Positions 1 to 6,460 of a stretch of DNA of 8,298 bases are shown here, in pieces. This stretch comes from Kiritimatiellia bacterium (lineage in GTDB: Bacteria > Verrucomicrobiota > Kiritimatiellia > UBA8416). How positions within the stretch are numbered: position 1 is the first letter of the stretch; every line of letters starts with the position of its first letter. Position numbers and translations under genes: made by a program. The stretch covers positions 1 through 8,298 of the forward strand of contig SLBU01000117.1 in assembly GCA_007126175.1 (NCBI GenBank). Reading direction: 5' to 3'. Under the pieces are notes generated by a model, which saw only the letters and a program-made list of their open reading frames with translations, had not been told where the DNA came from and searched no databases.

Positions 1-1123
1 CCGCCGTCGGGACATATTTCACATAAAGAGCCGGTGTCGTCAATTGCACCTTCATCTCCTTCAAATACTTCTCGACTTCAGCCGCCCCACCATTCTTGGA
101 CCACCCATAGGATCCGAACGCAAAGCCGACCTTATCTTGCGGACGCAGCCCCTTCCAGTAGGTCAAGACACAGGCAACTTGCGGCATCAGCGACATGTTC
201 AAGGTTGGCGATCCCACCGCAACACCGCTGGCATCCAGAATCTCGGTAGCCAGTTCGGTGATATGCGAGGAATGCACATTGAGCAGACGGGCATCCACTC
301 CTTCTTCCAGAACGCCTTCCACAATAGCATCCGCCATCATTTCCGTGGCCTTCCACATGGTATCAAACACGACCAAGACCTTCTTTTCAGGCTTATGCTG
401 CGTCCAACGGTCATATGCCGCGAGAATGGTCGAAATATTCTTGCGCCAGATCACGCCATGACTTGGGGCAACCATCTCAATTTCGAGACCGCTGGCAGCC
501 TCCAGTGTCTGCCGGATCGATCGCCCATAGAGCATCACGATGTTGGCATAATACGTCTTGGCCTCCTGCATCACGAGCGTCATGTCCTCGGTATCATCAA
601 ATCGCGTAGCCGTGGCAATGTGCTGTCCGAAAGCATCCATCGAAAACAGCAACTTCTCTTCCGGCACATACGTGAACATCGACTCCGGCCAATGCACCAT
701 CGGCGTCTCCAGAAACGTCAGGGTGCGCTTGCCCAACGAAAGGCTGTCGCCCGTCTTCACGATCTGGAATTTCCAGTCCGTGGTATCATAGTGGTACGCC
801 AGCGCATCCTTGCACTTCTGGTCGCAGACCAGTGTCGCATGCGGACAAGCCGCCATGACCGCCGGCACGCTGCCCGAATGATCCGGCTCCGCATGATTGA
901 CCACCAGATAATCCACATCTGCCAACGCAACGTGCTTTTGAATATTGGCTAGAAGCTTTTGGGCGTAGGGGGCCTTGACAGAATCAATGACGGCATTCTT
1001 CTGATCCTGCACCAAGTACGCATTATACGTGGATCCACGGGATGTCCGATACCCATGGAAATCCCGCACGTTCCAGTCCACGTATCCAATCCAATTGATC
1101 CCCTCGCATAACTTCGTATCCAT
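1..1123 (-). CDS. Flavo-diiron protein (A-type flavoprotein), 3' end cut off by the window
   Basis: This enzyme family reduces O2 to water, or NO to N2O, at a non-haem diiron site next to FMN in the cytoplasm. The first 374 residues are visible and the frame is still open at the left edge; the family is usually near 400 residues, so only the last few dozen are missing. The N-terminal metallo-beta-lactamase-like domain (about 1-240) carries the full diiron ligand set: H77, E79, D81 and H82 in NHAEPDHSGS, then H144 (MVHWPES), D163 (FSMDAFGQH) and H222 (APSHG). A flavodoxin domain starts near residue 248, with the FMN-phosphate loop FDTMWKAT. The start at 1123 is chosen because GGAGAG (1131-1136) sits 7 bases upstream. 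An in-frame ATG at 1138 has no properly spaced SD. No rubredoxin partner is visible. It lies 86 bp behind the thioredoxin-like gene on the same strand. Family call is firm; substrate (O2 or NO) cannot be told. Confidence 0.95.
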   Translation of the reverse strand, partial: MDTKLCEGINWIGYVDWNVRDFHGYRTSRGSTYNAYLVQDQKNAVIDSVKAPYAQKLLANIQKHVALADVDYLVVNHAEPDHSGSVPAVMAACPHATLVCDQKCKDALAYHYDTTDWKFQIVKTGDSLSLGKRTLTFLETPMVHWPESMFTYVPEEKLLFSMDAFGQHIATATRFDDTEDMTLVMQEAKTYYANIVMLYGRSIRQTLEAASGLEIEMVAPSHGVIWRKNISTILAAYDRWTQHKPEKKVLVVFDTMWKATEMMADAIVEGVLEEGVDARLLNVHSSHITELATEILDASGVAVGSPTLNMSLMPQVACVLTYWKGLRPQDKVGFAFGSYGWSKNGGAAEVEKYLKEMKVQLTTPALYVKYVPTA

Positions 1124-1162
1124 TCCGAATCTCTCCATCACCTAATGTTATCAGCGCACGAG

Positions 1163-1182
1163 GGTCGGGCTCTGTCCCGACC
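1163..1182 (-). repeat. Perfect 7-bp stem-loop without U-tract
   Basis: GGTCGGG (1163-1169), a 6-base loop and CCCGACC (1176-1182) form a perfect GC-rich hairpin. It lies between the thioredoxin-like gene and the flavo-diiron gene. No T-run follows on either strand, so it is not a standard intrinsic terminator. It could be a transcript-stabilising or attenuating hairpin, or a copy of a short dispersed palindrome. I see no convincing promoter in the rest of the 1124-1209 gap. Confidence 0.5.
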
Positions 1183-1209
1183 GAATCAACCGGTGGTAGT
1201 GCAAGGAAC

Positions 1210-1665
1210 TTACTCTTCGACCTTCTCGACCCTCAACAATTCCTGCAAATGCTCGACATACGCCTCAGGACCTCCACGCCGATAGCCCGTGCGCGCCAAC
1301 TCCTCGCCTTCTGCATCCAGCAAAAGGATCGTCGGAAACCCCCGAATCCGGTACCGCTCACGCAGGGTCTCATTCTGCTCTTTCAACGCGTCCGGCAGCT
1401 CCGTCCGCATCGGAAAATCCAGCAGCAGCAGCACCAGATTCTCCTTTGCATACGCGATAAAGGCATCCTTGCTGAACACCTCATCCTTCAAACGAATACA
1501 CCAGCCACACCAATCTGAGCCCGTAAAGTCAACCAGGATCGGAACCTCACGCTCTGATGCCGCTTTCTTGGCTGCCTCAAAATCAGTAAGCCACAGTTTT
1601 TCATTGGCCTGCGCAACCGATACCAGCAAGCCCGATAGCAGCACGACAAACAGCAATTTTTTCAT
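1210..1665 (-). CDS. Secreted thioredoxin-fold protein with CGWC active site
   Basis: This is a 151-residue thioredoxin-like protein, probably a periplasmic thiol reductase or isomerase. Residues 1-20 form a clear Sec signal peptide: MKK, a hydrophobic core, then AQA with cleavage expected before N21. The mature domain has the redox motif C53-G-W-C56 in the context TGSDWCGWC, and a cis-proline at P111 (GFPT). This matches the thioredoxin_7/DUF255-like single-domain type, and its length is normal for a stand-alone fold. It starts 3 bp after the stop of the prolyl isomerase gene. Its SD (GGAG, 1672-1675) lies inside the last codons of that gene with a 6-base spacer, so the two are almost certainly co-transcribed and translationally coupled. 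The pairing suggests a shared role in folding exported proteins. Its redox partner is not in the window, so the direction of its redox activity is unknown. Confidence 0.9.
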   Translation of the reverse strand: MKKLLFVVLLSGLLVSVAQANEKLWLTDFEAAKKAASEREVPILVDFTGSDWCGWCIRLKDEVFSKDAFIAYAKENLVLLLLDFPMRTELPDALKEQNETLRERYRIRGFPTILLLDAEGEELARTGYRRGGPEAYVEHLQELLRVEKVEE

Positions 1666-1668
1666 ACT

Positions 1669-2721
1669 TTACTCCGTATATTGAATGTTTGCCTCTTCAC
1701 GCAAACGCTCCAAGTACTGCTGCACCATTTCCTGTTTTTCGCCCATGACAAGCTGCTCGGCAATATCATCCTTCACATCCGCAAAGTCTTGTTCCGCAGC
1801 TTCCTGCCGCTCGGACACCAGAATCAAATGATAGCCGAAATCGGTTTCCACAACTTCACCAACCACACCAATCGGTTGTGTAAAGGCAGCCTCCTCAAAC
1901 GCTGGCACCATCTGCCCGCGCGCGAACTGGCCGAGATCCCCGCCCCGCTCACTGCTTGGGCATGAGGAATGCTCCTGTGCAGCCTCGTCAAACGTGGCTT
2001 CCCCTGCCAAAAGCTTCTCGCGAATCTCCACCATCTTGGCCTTGGCGGCTTCACGCTCGGCTTCATCGGCTTCGCCCTCAACCTGAATCAGGATATGACT
2101 TGCAGAAACCAATTCCGGCACGCTGAACATTTCGCGGTTTTCGTCGTAGAAGGCTCGCACCTGCTCTTCATCCGCCGCCGCAATCGATTCGGTCATCTGA
2201 TCCAACAGCGACCGAATTTTCATGTCCGCAACAATATCCCGCCGTAGATCCTCCAGCGTGATCCCCTGCATGGCCATCCGTGCCTCCAGGCTATCCCCAC
2301 CTGCAAAATATGTACGCAGCTCCTCGATATACTCTTCTACCGCTTCATCGGTGACAACCACATCTGCGGCATCCGCTGCGCCCCGCAACAGCGTCTGATC
2401 GATAAACTGGCTCACAATCTGTCCTTGGACTTGCTGCATCACCATTGCTGCTTGCTCCGGCGGCAGCGACGCAAACTGGGGCGATCCCAAAACCTGCTGC
2501 ATCTGGCGATCAACATCAACACGGGACAAGGTCTCGCCATTCACCGTCACCACAATCTCGGGTGCAGCCGCCTCAGCCCCCTCCGACACATCTGCCACGG
2601 CCATCTCAGCCGTCATGACTGCCTCCGGTTGCTGCACATCGACCTGCGACTCCTCCTTGCAACCCGTAATCGCTACAGCAACCCCTAACATCATCACACA
2701 CGCAAATACTTGCTTCTGCAT
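1669..2721 (-). CDS. Parvulin-type peptidylprolyl isomerase lipoprotein (SurA/PrsA-like)
   Basis: This is a 350-residue foldase that catalyses cis-trans isomerisation of prolyl bonds in exported proteins. The N-terminus is a lipoprotein signal with lipobox ITGC (lipidated Cys at residue 21), followed by an acidic, Ala/Glu-rich linker. A SurA_N-like chaperone region spans roughly 56-190, beginning VTVNGETLSR. A PpiC/rotamase domain follows at about 204-305, with the opening SASHILI, the central GGDLGQFARGQMVPAFEEAAF and the closing DFGYHLILV. The start is set at the ATG at 2721 because AAGGAG (2729-2734) is 7 bases upstream. The in-frame GTG at 2727 would be only one base from that SD. The single parvulin domain plus lipid anchor resembles PrsA more than classical SurA, which has two parvulin domains and no lipid anchor. 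It heads a unit with the downstream thioredoxin-like gene and has a candidate extended -10 promoter upstream. Confidence 0.92.
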   Translation of the reverse strand: MQKQVFACVMMLGVAVAITGCKEESQVDVQQPEAVMTAEMAVADVSEGAEAAAPEIVVTVNGETLSRVDVDRQMQQVLGSPQFASLPPEQAAMVMQQVQGQIVSQFIDQTLLRGAADAADVVVTDEAVEEYIEELRTYFAGGDSLEARMAMQGITLEDLRRDIVADMKIRSLLDQMTESIAAADEEQVRAFYDENREMFSVPELVSASHILIQVEGEADEAEREAAKAKMVEIREKLLAGEATFDEAAQEHSSCPSSERGGDLGQFARGQMVPAFEEAAFTQPIGVVGEVVETDFGYHLILVSERQEAAEQDFADVKDDIAEQLVMGEKQEMVQQYLERLREEANIQYTE

Positions 2722-2728
2722 CGACACA

Positions 2729-2734
2729 CTCCTT
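2729..2734 (-). promoter_or_regulatory. Shine-Dalgarno site deciding the prolyl isomerase start
   Basis: AAGGAG on the minus strand lies 7 bases before the ATG at 2721. The GTG two codons earlier overlaps the spacer and is too close to be the main start. Confidence 0.8.
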
Positions 2735-2785
2735 GTATTGTCTATTCGTTTACACGCGTAACGGTTTTCAACCGCACAAGTTGTA

Positions 2786-2814
2786 ATCCTAGCAGCTCAC
2801 CCGTTCGGATGCAA
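2786..2814 (-). promoter_or_regulatory. Candidate promoter for the prolyl isomerase-thioredoxin unit
   Basis: A TTGCAT -35-like box (2814-2809), a 17-bp spacer and a TAGGAT -10 (2791-2786) preceded by TGC form an extended -10 type promoter. Transcription would begin near 2779 and leave a leader of about 58 bases. That leader contains a small 5-bp hairpin (2762-2774, CGGTT/AACCG) of doubtful meaning. The -35 match is weak (3 of 6), so the call rests mainly on the extended -10 and the position. Confidence 0.4.
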
Positions 2815-2849
2815 ATCGTATTACAAACATCCCGGAATAAAATCCTGTC

Positions 2850-2878
2850 TTGCAAGAATTTCAGCAAAAACCCATAAT
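2850..2878 (+). promoter_or_regulatory. Promoter of tRNA-Arg(UCU)
   Basis: TTGCAA (2850-2855), a 17-bp spacer and CATAAT (2873-2878) give a good sigma70-type match (4 of 6 and 5 of 6). Transcription would start near 2885, about 10 bases ahead of the tRNA 5' end. It is divergent from the prolyl isomerase promoter in the same gap. Confidence 0.65.
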
Positions 2879-2894
2879 GTGGTTTTGTGCCATT

Positions 2895-2971
<77 letters not shown>

Positions 2972-3036
2972 AAGCACTTACACCACCTTCGCTGCCAGCA
3001 CATCCCTGTTTCGACGTTTCTGCTTCAGTATTACGA

Positions 3037-3774
3037 TCAGCCCCGTGCGACGGTGGCTACCACCACCCGGCTGGCACCGTTTTGCCGCAGGACGCGGGCA
3101 CAGGCATCTACCGTGGCCCCCGTGGTCATCACATCATCCACCAGGAGCCAACGGCGCCCGCGCACCCAATCGGGGATCGGCGTTTGGAATGCGCCCATCA
3201 CATTGGCCCGTCGTGCCGCCGCATGCAGGCGCGTCTGGGTTGCCGTCCAGCGCACCCGCCGTAACGCATTACGCTCCACCGGTAGGTTTAGTCGACACGC
3301 AAGCTGCTCGGCCAGTAAGCGCGCCTGATTGTAAGTGCGTGCGCGTGCTTTGCGCGGATGCAAGGGGACATAGGCAATCGCATCAATGCCACCATCCGCA
3401 AGATGCGCACGCACCCCCCCCTCCAACAGGGCCGACAGATCGTAGGCGAGATGTGTTGCATTGCGGTATTTGAAGGCCTGCAAAAGCCCTCCCACACATC
3501 CGCGGTACCGCACGACCGACCTTGCCAGATCAAACGCGGGCATACTCTCGAGACACCAGCTACAGACAAAATCATGATCCACGTTGCCCTCGACCGGATC
3601 CCCGCAAATACTGCAATACGGATCCTGGATGTAGGGCAAGCCTATCAGGCAATCCCAGCACAGATATCTTCCGCCGCTTCCAGTGTCTGCTGCACACACC
3701 GCACAACGGCGCGGATAGAGCAGATCCAGTGTCCCATGCAATAGCGACTTCATCCCCCCGCGATTGCGCGGCAT
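3037..3774 (-). CDS. comF: ComF family phosphoribosyltransferase
   Basis: This is a 245-residue cytoplasmic protein of the ComF/GntX family. These proteins pair a zinc ribbon with a type I phosphoribosyltransferase fold and are linked in several bacteria to DNA uptake or to handling incoming DNA. The N-terminal third has four cysteine pairs: C24/C27, C39/C42, C54/C57 and C71/C74, enough for two zinc sites. The PRPP-binding signature is WLLVDDVMTTGAT (209-221), with the catalytic-type DD at 213-214. The middle motif RTYNQARLLAEQLA (146-159) is also typical of the family. It starts 3 bp after the mtnP stop, with AAGGGG (3781-3786) 6 bases ahead of the ATG, so it is co-transcribed with mtnP. A second in-frame Met (residue 8) is possible but lacks a spaced SD. 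No other competence gene is visible, so the link to DNA uptake comes from family knowledge only. Confidence 0.95.
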   Translation of the reverse strand: MPRNRGGMKSLLHGTLDLLYPRRCAVCAADTGSGGRYLCWDCLIGLPYIQDPYCSICGDPVEGNVDHDFVCSWCLESMPAFDLARSVVRYRGCVGGLLQAFKYRNATHLAYDLSALLEGGVRAHLADGGIDAIAYVPLHPRKARARTYNQARLLAEQLACRLNLPVERNALRRVRWTATQTRLHAAARRANVMGAFQTPIPDWVRGRRWLLVDDVMTTGATVDACARVLRQNGASRVVVATVARG

Positions 3775-3777
3775 GGC

Positions 3778-4668
3778 TCACCCCTTGCAATAACGACCAA
3801 TCAGCAGCTCCAGCTTGGCTTTGGTTGCCGTATCAACCGTTGCAAGGTCGGTTGCAATGGCTGCCGATAACGCATGCCGACAGGAACAATCCGGATCTAT
3901 CTGCAACCCGGTGCCAATTGCTTCACACAAAATGGCCTGGGCCAGTTGGGCATTGGCTTGCATATGTCCGACAACCATCTCGACCGTAACCGCAGCCGCC
4001 TCGGCGTGCCAGCAATCATAATCTGTGATCATCGCAATGGCCTGATAGCACAATTCGGCCTCTCGGCATAACTTCGCCTCTGGCAACGATGTCATTCCGA
4101 TCAACTCACAGCCGAGTGTACGGTACATGTTCGATTCTGCACGCGTGGAAAAGGCTGGTCCCTCAATGCACACATACGTTCCCCCGACATGCAGCCGGGG
4201 CGCTTGCTCGCCCTGCCCCTGCCCCGCCAGCACGCGCCCGATCGCTTGGGCCAGTTGCGCCCGTAACCCGGAACAGGTCGGGTCGCCAAACCCGACATGC
4301 GCCACCAAACCATTCCCGAAAAAGGTGTGCGAGCCCGATTGTTTTGTCCGGTCCACATACTGATCCGGCAGCACCACGTCGCGCGGACGAAAATCCTCGC
4401 GCAAACTACCGACAGCACTCACCGAGATCAACACCTCGACGCCTAGTTGCTTGAAACCATGCACGTTGGCCCGGTGATTGATTTCAGAGGGCATCAGGCG
4501 ATGCCCCACCCCGTGGCGCGGCAGAAAATACACCTCATGTTCCTGGATCGTACCATGGATGTATGCATCCGATGGCGCACCAAACGGTGTTTCCACCGTT
4601 ACAGGACTTGCCCCGACCAAACCCGCCATGGCATACAAGCCACTGCCACCTACCACTCCAATTTTCAT
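3778..4668 (-). CDS. mtnP: S-methyl-5'-thioadenosine phosphorylase
   Basis: This enzyme splits methylthioadenosine, a by-product of polyamine synthesis and other S-adenosylmethionine reactions, with phosphate. The products are adenine and methylthioribose-1-phosphate. The 296-residue length fits the family. Visible signatures are the phosphate-loop start GGSGLY (7-12), LPRHGVGH (49-56), PSEINHRAN (60-68), GPAFSTRAES (170-179) and ITDYDCWH (214-221). The Asp pair in TDYDCW is the mark of 6-aminopurine (MTA) specificity, as opposed to the Asn found in guanosine/inosine phosphorylases. It starts at the ATG at 4668. The SD AGGAG (4675-4679) lies inside the last codons of the upstream acyltransferase gene, whose TAG stop is at 4671-4673, so translation is probably coupled. 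The rest of the methionine salvage pathway is not in the window. Confidence in the family is high; preference for MTA over close analogues is inferred from the motif. Confidence 0.96.
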   Translation of the reverse strand: MKIGVVGGSGLYAMAGLVGASPVTVETPFGAPSDAYIHGTIQEHEVYFLPRHGVGHRLMPSEINHRANVHGFKQLGVEVLISVSAVGSLREDFRPRDVVLPDQYVDRTKQSGSHTFFGNGLVAHVGFGDPTCSGLRAQLAQAIGRVLAGQGQGEQAPRLHVGGTYVCIEGPAFSTRAESNMYRTLGCELIGMTSLPEAKLCREAELCYQAIAMITDYDCWHAEAAAVTVEMVVGHMQANAQLAQAILCEAIGTGLQIDPDCSCRHALSAAIATDLATVDTATKAKLELLIGRYCKG

Positions 4669-4670
4669 GT

Positions 4671-5645
4671 CTAACTCCTGTCTTCTTGTTCTGGCCCTAT
4701 GCTACTCGCGTAATACGGAAATGTGACCGGATCATCGCACGCCCGATAGTACCTCCAACGCTTGTAGGACCAAAGCCAATATTCGGGATGTCGCCGGATC
4801 ACCCGCTCAAGCTGCTGCGTCACAGCCAATGTTATTTCGGCGTCAGACCTATCAACCGGGTGAATGATATCACCCGCAGTAAATTGATAAACACCGCGCG
4901 CGTCCGCATACGCCACCGCCACAGCAAGGGGTGCCCCCGTTTTCACGGCGAGCAGTCCGGCCGCATTGCTCACCGCAACCGGCAAACCAAAAAATGGAAC
5001 GAACACGCCACCTTCCTGCGGGGTGGTATTCTGATCCAGCACAAGCCCGACGACCCCCTTGGCCCGTAACGTCCGCAGTAAATGCCGTATCGCACCTTCC
5101 CGTGCTACCGGCACCGACCCTGTACGCATACGCAGACGATACAACATCCGGTCGACAAAGGGATTTTTCAGCGGCATCGCAACGGCAGTCATCGGCGATC
5201 CCTCCATGCCATACATCATACTGATTATTTCCCAATTCCCCAAATGCCCCGTAACCCCAATCAGAGGCTTTTGGGCCAAAACCAAACGCATCTTCTCATC
5301 CAGCTTTACAAAGTGCCGATATCGGGATTCGGTAAAACGGGAAAACCAGAAAAGATCCAGAACCGTCAAACTAAAACTTTGAAACGATCGGCGACCAATC
5401 GCTTCCTTTTCGGGCGCCGAAAGCGCGTCGCCAAACACCAAGTCCAAGTTTGCCAGGCTGACATTGCGCTCACGCAGCGAAAACGTCCAGGCGAGTGTAC
5501 CGCCCCACCGGGCGAGTGCAACCACCACGCGACGCGGCAAAAATGGAATCAGGCCCCATGCCAGAATGGCGAGAAGATATTCCGGGATTAAACGCAATCG
5601 TCGCCGCATCACAACAAGGGACGGCCTTTCTGGCTGGCTATGCAT
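4671..5645 (-). CDS. Lysophospholipid acyltransferase, LpxL/HtrB-like (lipid A late acyltransferase)
   Basis: This 324-residue inner-membrane enzyme probably transfers an acyl chain onto a Kdo-lipid A precursor, or another acceptor, on the cytoplasmic face. The catalytic HX4E motif is H134-LGNW-E139. It is preceded by GVTG, as in LpxL/HtrB, and followed by the typical block LVLDQNTTPQEGGVFVPFFG. A hydrophobic anchor covers about residues 19-55, and the charged N-terminus fits a type II membrane orientation. PEYWLWSYKRWRY near the C-terminus is also a family hallmark. The start at 5645 has only AGGG directly against the ATG. Met13 (5609) is an alternative without a clear SD, so the true start is uncertain. 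The gene begins 21 bases after the 3' end of tRNA-Lys on the same strand and leads mtnP and comF. The presence of this family implies an LPS-like outer membrane. The exact acyl donor and acceptor cannot be read from sequence. Confidence 0.9.
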   Translation of the reverse strand: MHSQPERPSLVVMRRRLRLIPEYLLAILAWGLIPFLPRRVVVALARWGGTLAWTFSLRERNVSLANLDLVFGDALSAPEKEAIGRRSFQSFSLTVLDLFWFSRFTESRYRHFVKLDEKMRLVLAQKPLIGVTGHLGNWEIISMMYGMEGSPMTAVAMPLKNPFVDRMLYRLRMRTGSVPVAREGAIRHLLRTLRAKGVVGLVLDQNTTPQEGGVFVPFFGLPVAVSNAAGLLAVKTGAPLAVAVAYADARGVYQFTAGDIIHPVDRSDAEITLAVTQQLERVIRRHPEYWLWSYKRWRYYRACDDPVTFPYYASSIGPEQEDRS

Positions 5646-5666
5646 GCCCTAAGAATACACGCGAAG

Positions 5667-5739
5667 TAGGCCGTCCGGGGTTCGAACCCGGGACCCCTTG
5701 ATTAAAAGTCAAGTGCTCTACCAACTGAGCTAACGGCCC
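5667..5739 (-). tRNA. tRNA-Lys (anticodon UUU)
   Basis: The cloverleaf is complete. The acceptor stem is GGGCCGT with ACGGCCT, closed by a G-U pair at 1-72. The D stem is GCTC/GAGC. The anticodon stem CTTGA/TCAAG encloses loop CTTTTAA, with anticodon TTT. The T stem is CCGGG/CCCGG with loop TTCGAAC. The discriminator is A. CCA is not encoded (the next bases are CTT), unlike the tRNA-Arg in this window, so it must be added by nucleotidyltransferase. It sits 19 bases behind the rnc stop and 21 bases ahead of the acyltransferase start, all on the same strand. Confidence 0.97.
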
Positions 5740-5755
5740 GCGAAAGGAAATGCTG

Positions 5756-5784
5756 ATACTACGAGTCATGCGGCCCCCTGTCAA
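5756..5784 (-). promoter_or_regulatory. Promoter of tRNA-Lys inside the 3' end of rnc
   Basis: A perfect TTGACA (5784-5779), a spacer of exactly 17 bp (5778-5762) and TAGTAT (5761-5756, 4 of 6 matches) lie in the last eight codons of rnc. The TAG of the -10 box is the rnc stop codon itself. Predicted initiation near 5749 is about 10 bases ahead of the tRNA 5' end, the usual distance. No terminator follows the tRNA, so this promoter could also feed the lpxL-like gene, mtnP and comF. Confidence 0.7.
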
Positions 5785-6460
5785 GCGCATCCAATGCCAA
5801 CAGGGCGGCGGCCACCTCCGCCGATTGTCGCCCAGGTCCTAATCCCTGCCAACGGCTGCCATCCGGCAGCGTGACAGAGACGGTAAATTTCTGCGCATGC
5901 GCGGGCCCGGAGGATGCCTCCAGTTCATACACCGGGGCCTGCTTCCAACGTGCCTGCGAAAGCTCCTGCAGTAACCCTTTGGGGTTGGCACGCGCCAAAT
6001 CCGTATGCTCGGGACCTGGTATCCTCGGGACAAAAAGCTTCGCGAACATCTTCTGGACAGCCTTGGGTCCTCCATCCAGCCACGCCGCCCCAAACAATGC
6101 CTCCAGCAGATCGGCCAGATTGCCTTGCCGGGTTGCCCCTCCGCTGCGCAACTCCCCCTTGCCAAGCTTGAGATACTGCCCCAGACCCGCCTCCCGGGCA
6201 ACAGAGGCCAAGGCTTTGCCGCTCGTCATCTGGCTACGCCGTTGCGTAAGCGACCCCTCCGCCTCTTGCGCGCACACACGGTATAACGCATCCGCAGCCA
6301 GCAATCCCAATACGGCATCCCCTAAAAACTCGAGCCGCTGGTTGTCTTCGGCTACATCCGCATTCTCGTAACGAAACGATGGATGCACAAATGCCTGCTC
6401 CAGCAATGCCCGCGAACGGAACTTGTACCCGATAATGCTTGCGAGATCTTTCGGCTTCAT
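5759..6460 (-). CDS. rnc: Ribonuclease III
   Basis: This endonuclease cuts double-stranded RNA in the cytoplasm, processing rRNA precursors and structured mRNAs. At 233 residues the length is normal. The RNase III domain (about 1-150) has the signature NQRLEFLGDAVL with E44 and D48, and the second acidic pair D117 and E120 in NLADLLEALFGAAWLDGG. All four Mg-binding acidic residues are therefore present. The double-stranded RNA-binding domain (about 159-228) begins NPKGLLQELSQ and ends GLGPGRQSAEVAAALLAL. In that last motif the usual lysine-rich GxSKKxAE loop is replaced by GPGRQSAE, which may weaken RNA contacts. The ATG overlaps the epsI stop as ATGA, and GGAGG (6468-6472) is 7 bases upstream, so it is translationally coupled to epsI. 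The gene is not followed by era here, as it is in many bacteria, but by tRNA-Lys. Confidence 0.97.
   Translation of the reverse strand: MKPKDLASIIGYKFRSRALLEQAFVHPSFRYENADVAEDNQRLEFLGDAVLGLLAADALYRVCAQEAEGSLTQRRSQMTSGKALASVAREAGLGQYLKLGKGELRSGGATRQGNLADLLEALFGAAWLDGGPKAVQKMFAKLFVPRIPGPEHTDLARANPKGLLQELSQARWKQAPVYELEASSGPAHAQKFTVSVTLPDGSRWQGLGPGRQSAEVAAALLALDALDRGPHDS

Noticed and set aside
44..952. A 302-codon open frame on the plus strand, opposite the flavo-diiron gene
   Set aside because: Its product resembles no family I know, is rich in His and Arg, and lies fully antisense to a gene with a complete set of conserved metal ligands. It is a codon-usage shadow.
1136..1138. Alternative ATG five codons upstream for the flavo-diiron gene
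   Set aside because: It falls within the SD region of the better start at 1123, and its own AGGTG is directly against the codon.
2725..2727. GTG start for the prolyl isomerase gene
   Set aside because: It lies only one base from AAGGAG, whereas the ATG at 2721 has a 7-base spacer.
5495..5701. Plus-strand open frame ending VGRPGFEPGTP
   Set aside because: The tail is the antisense reading of tRNA-Lys, and the rest is antisense to the acyltransferase gene.
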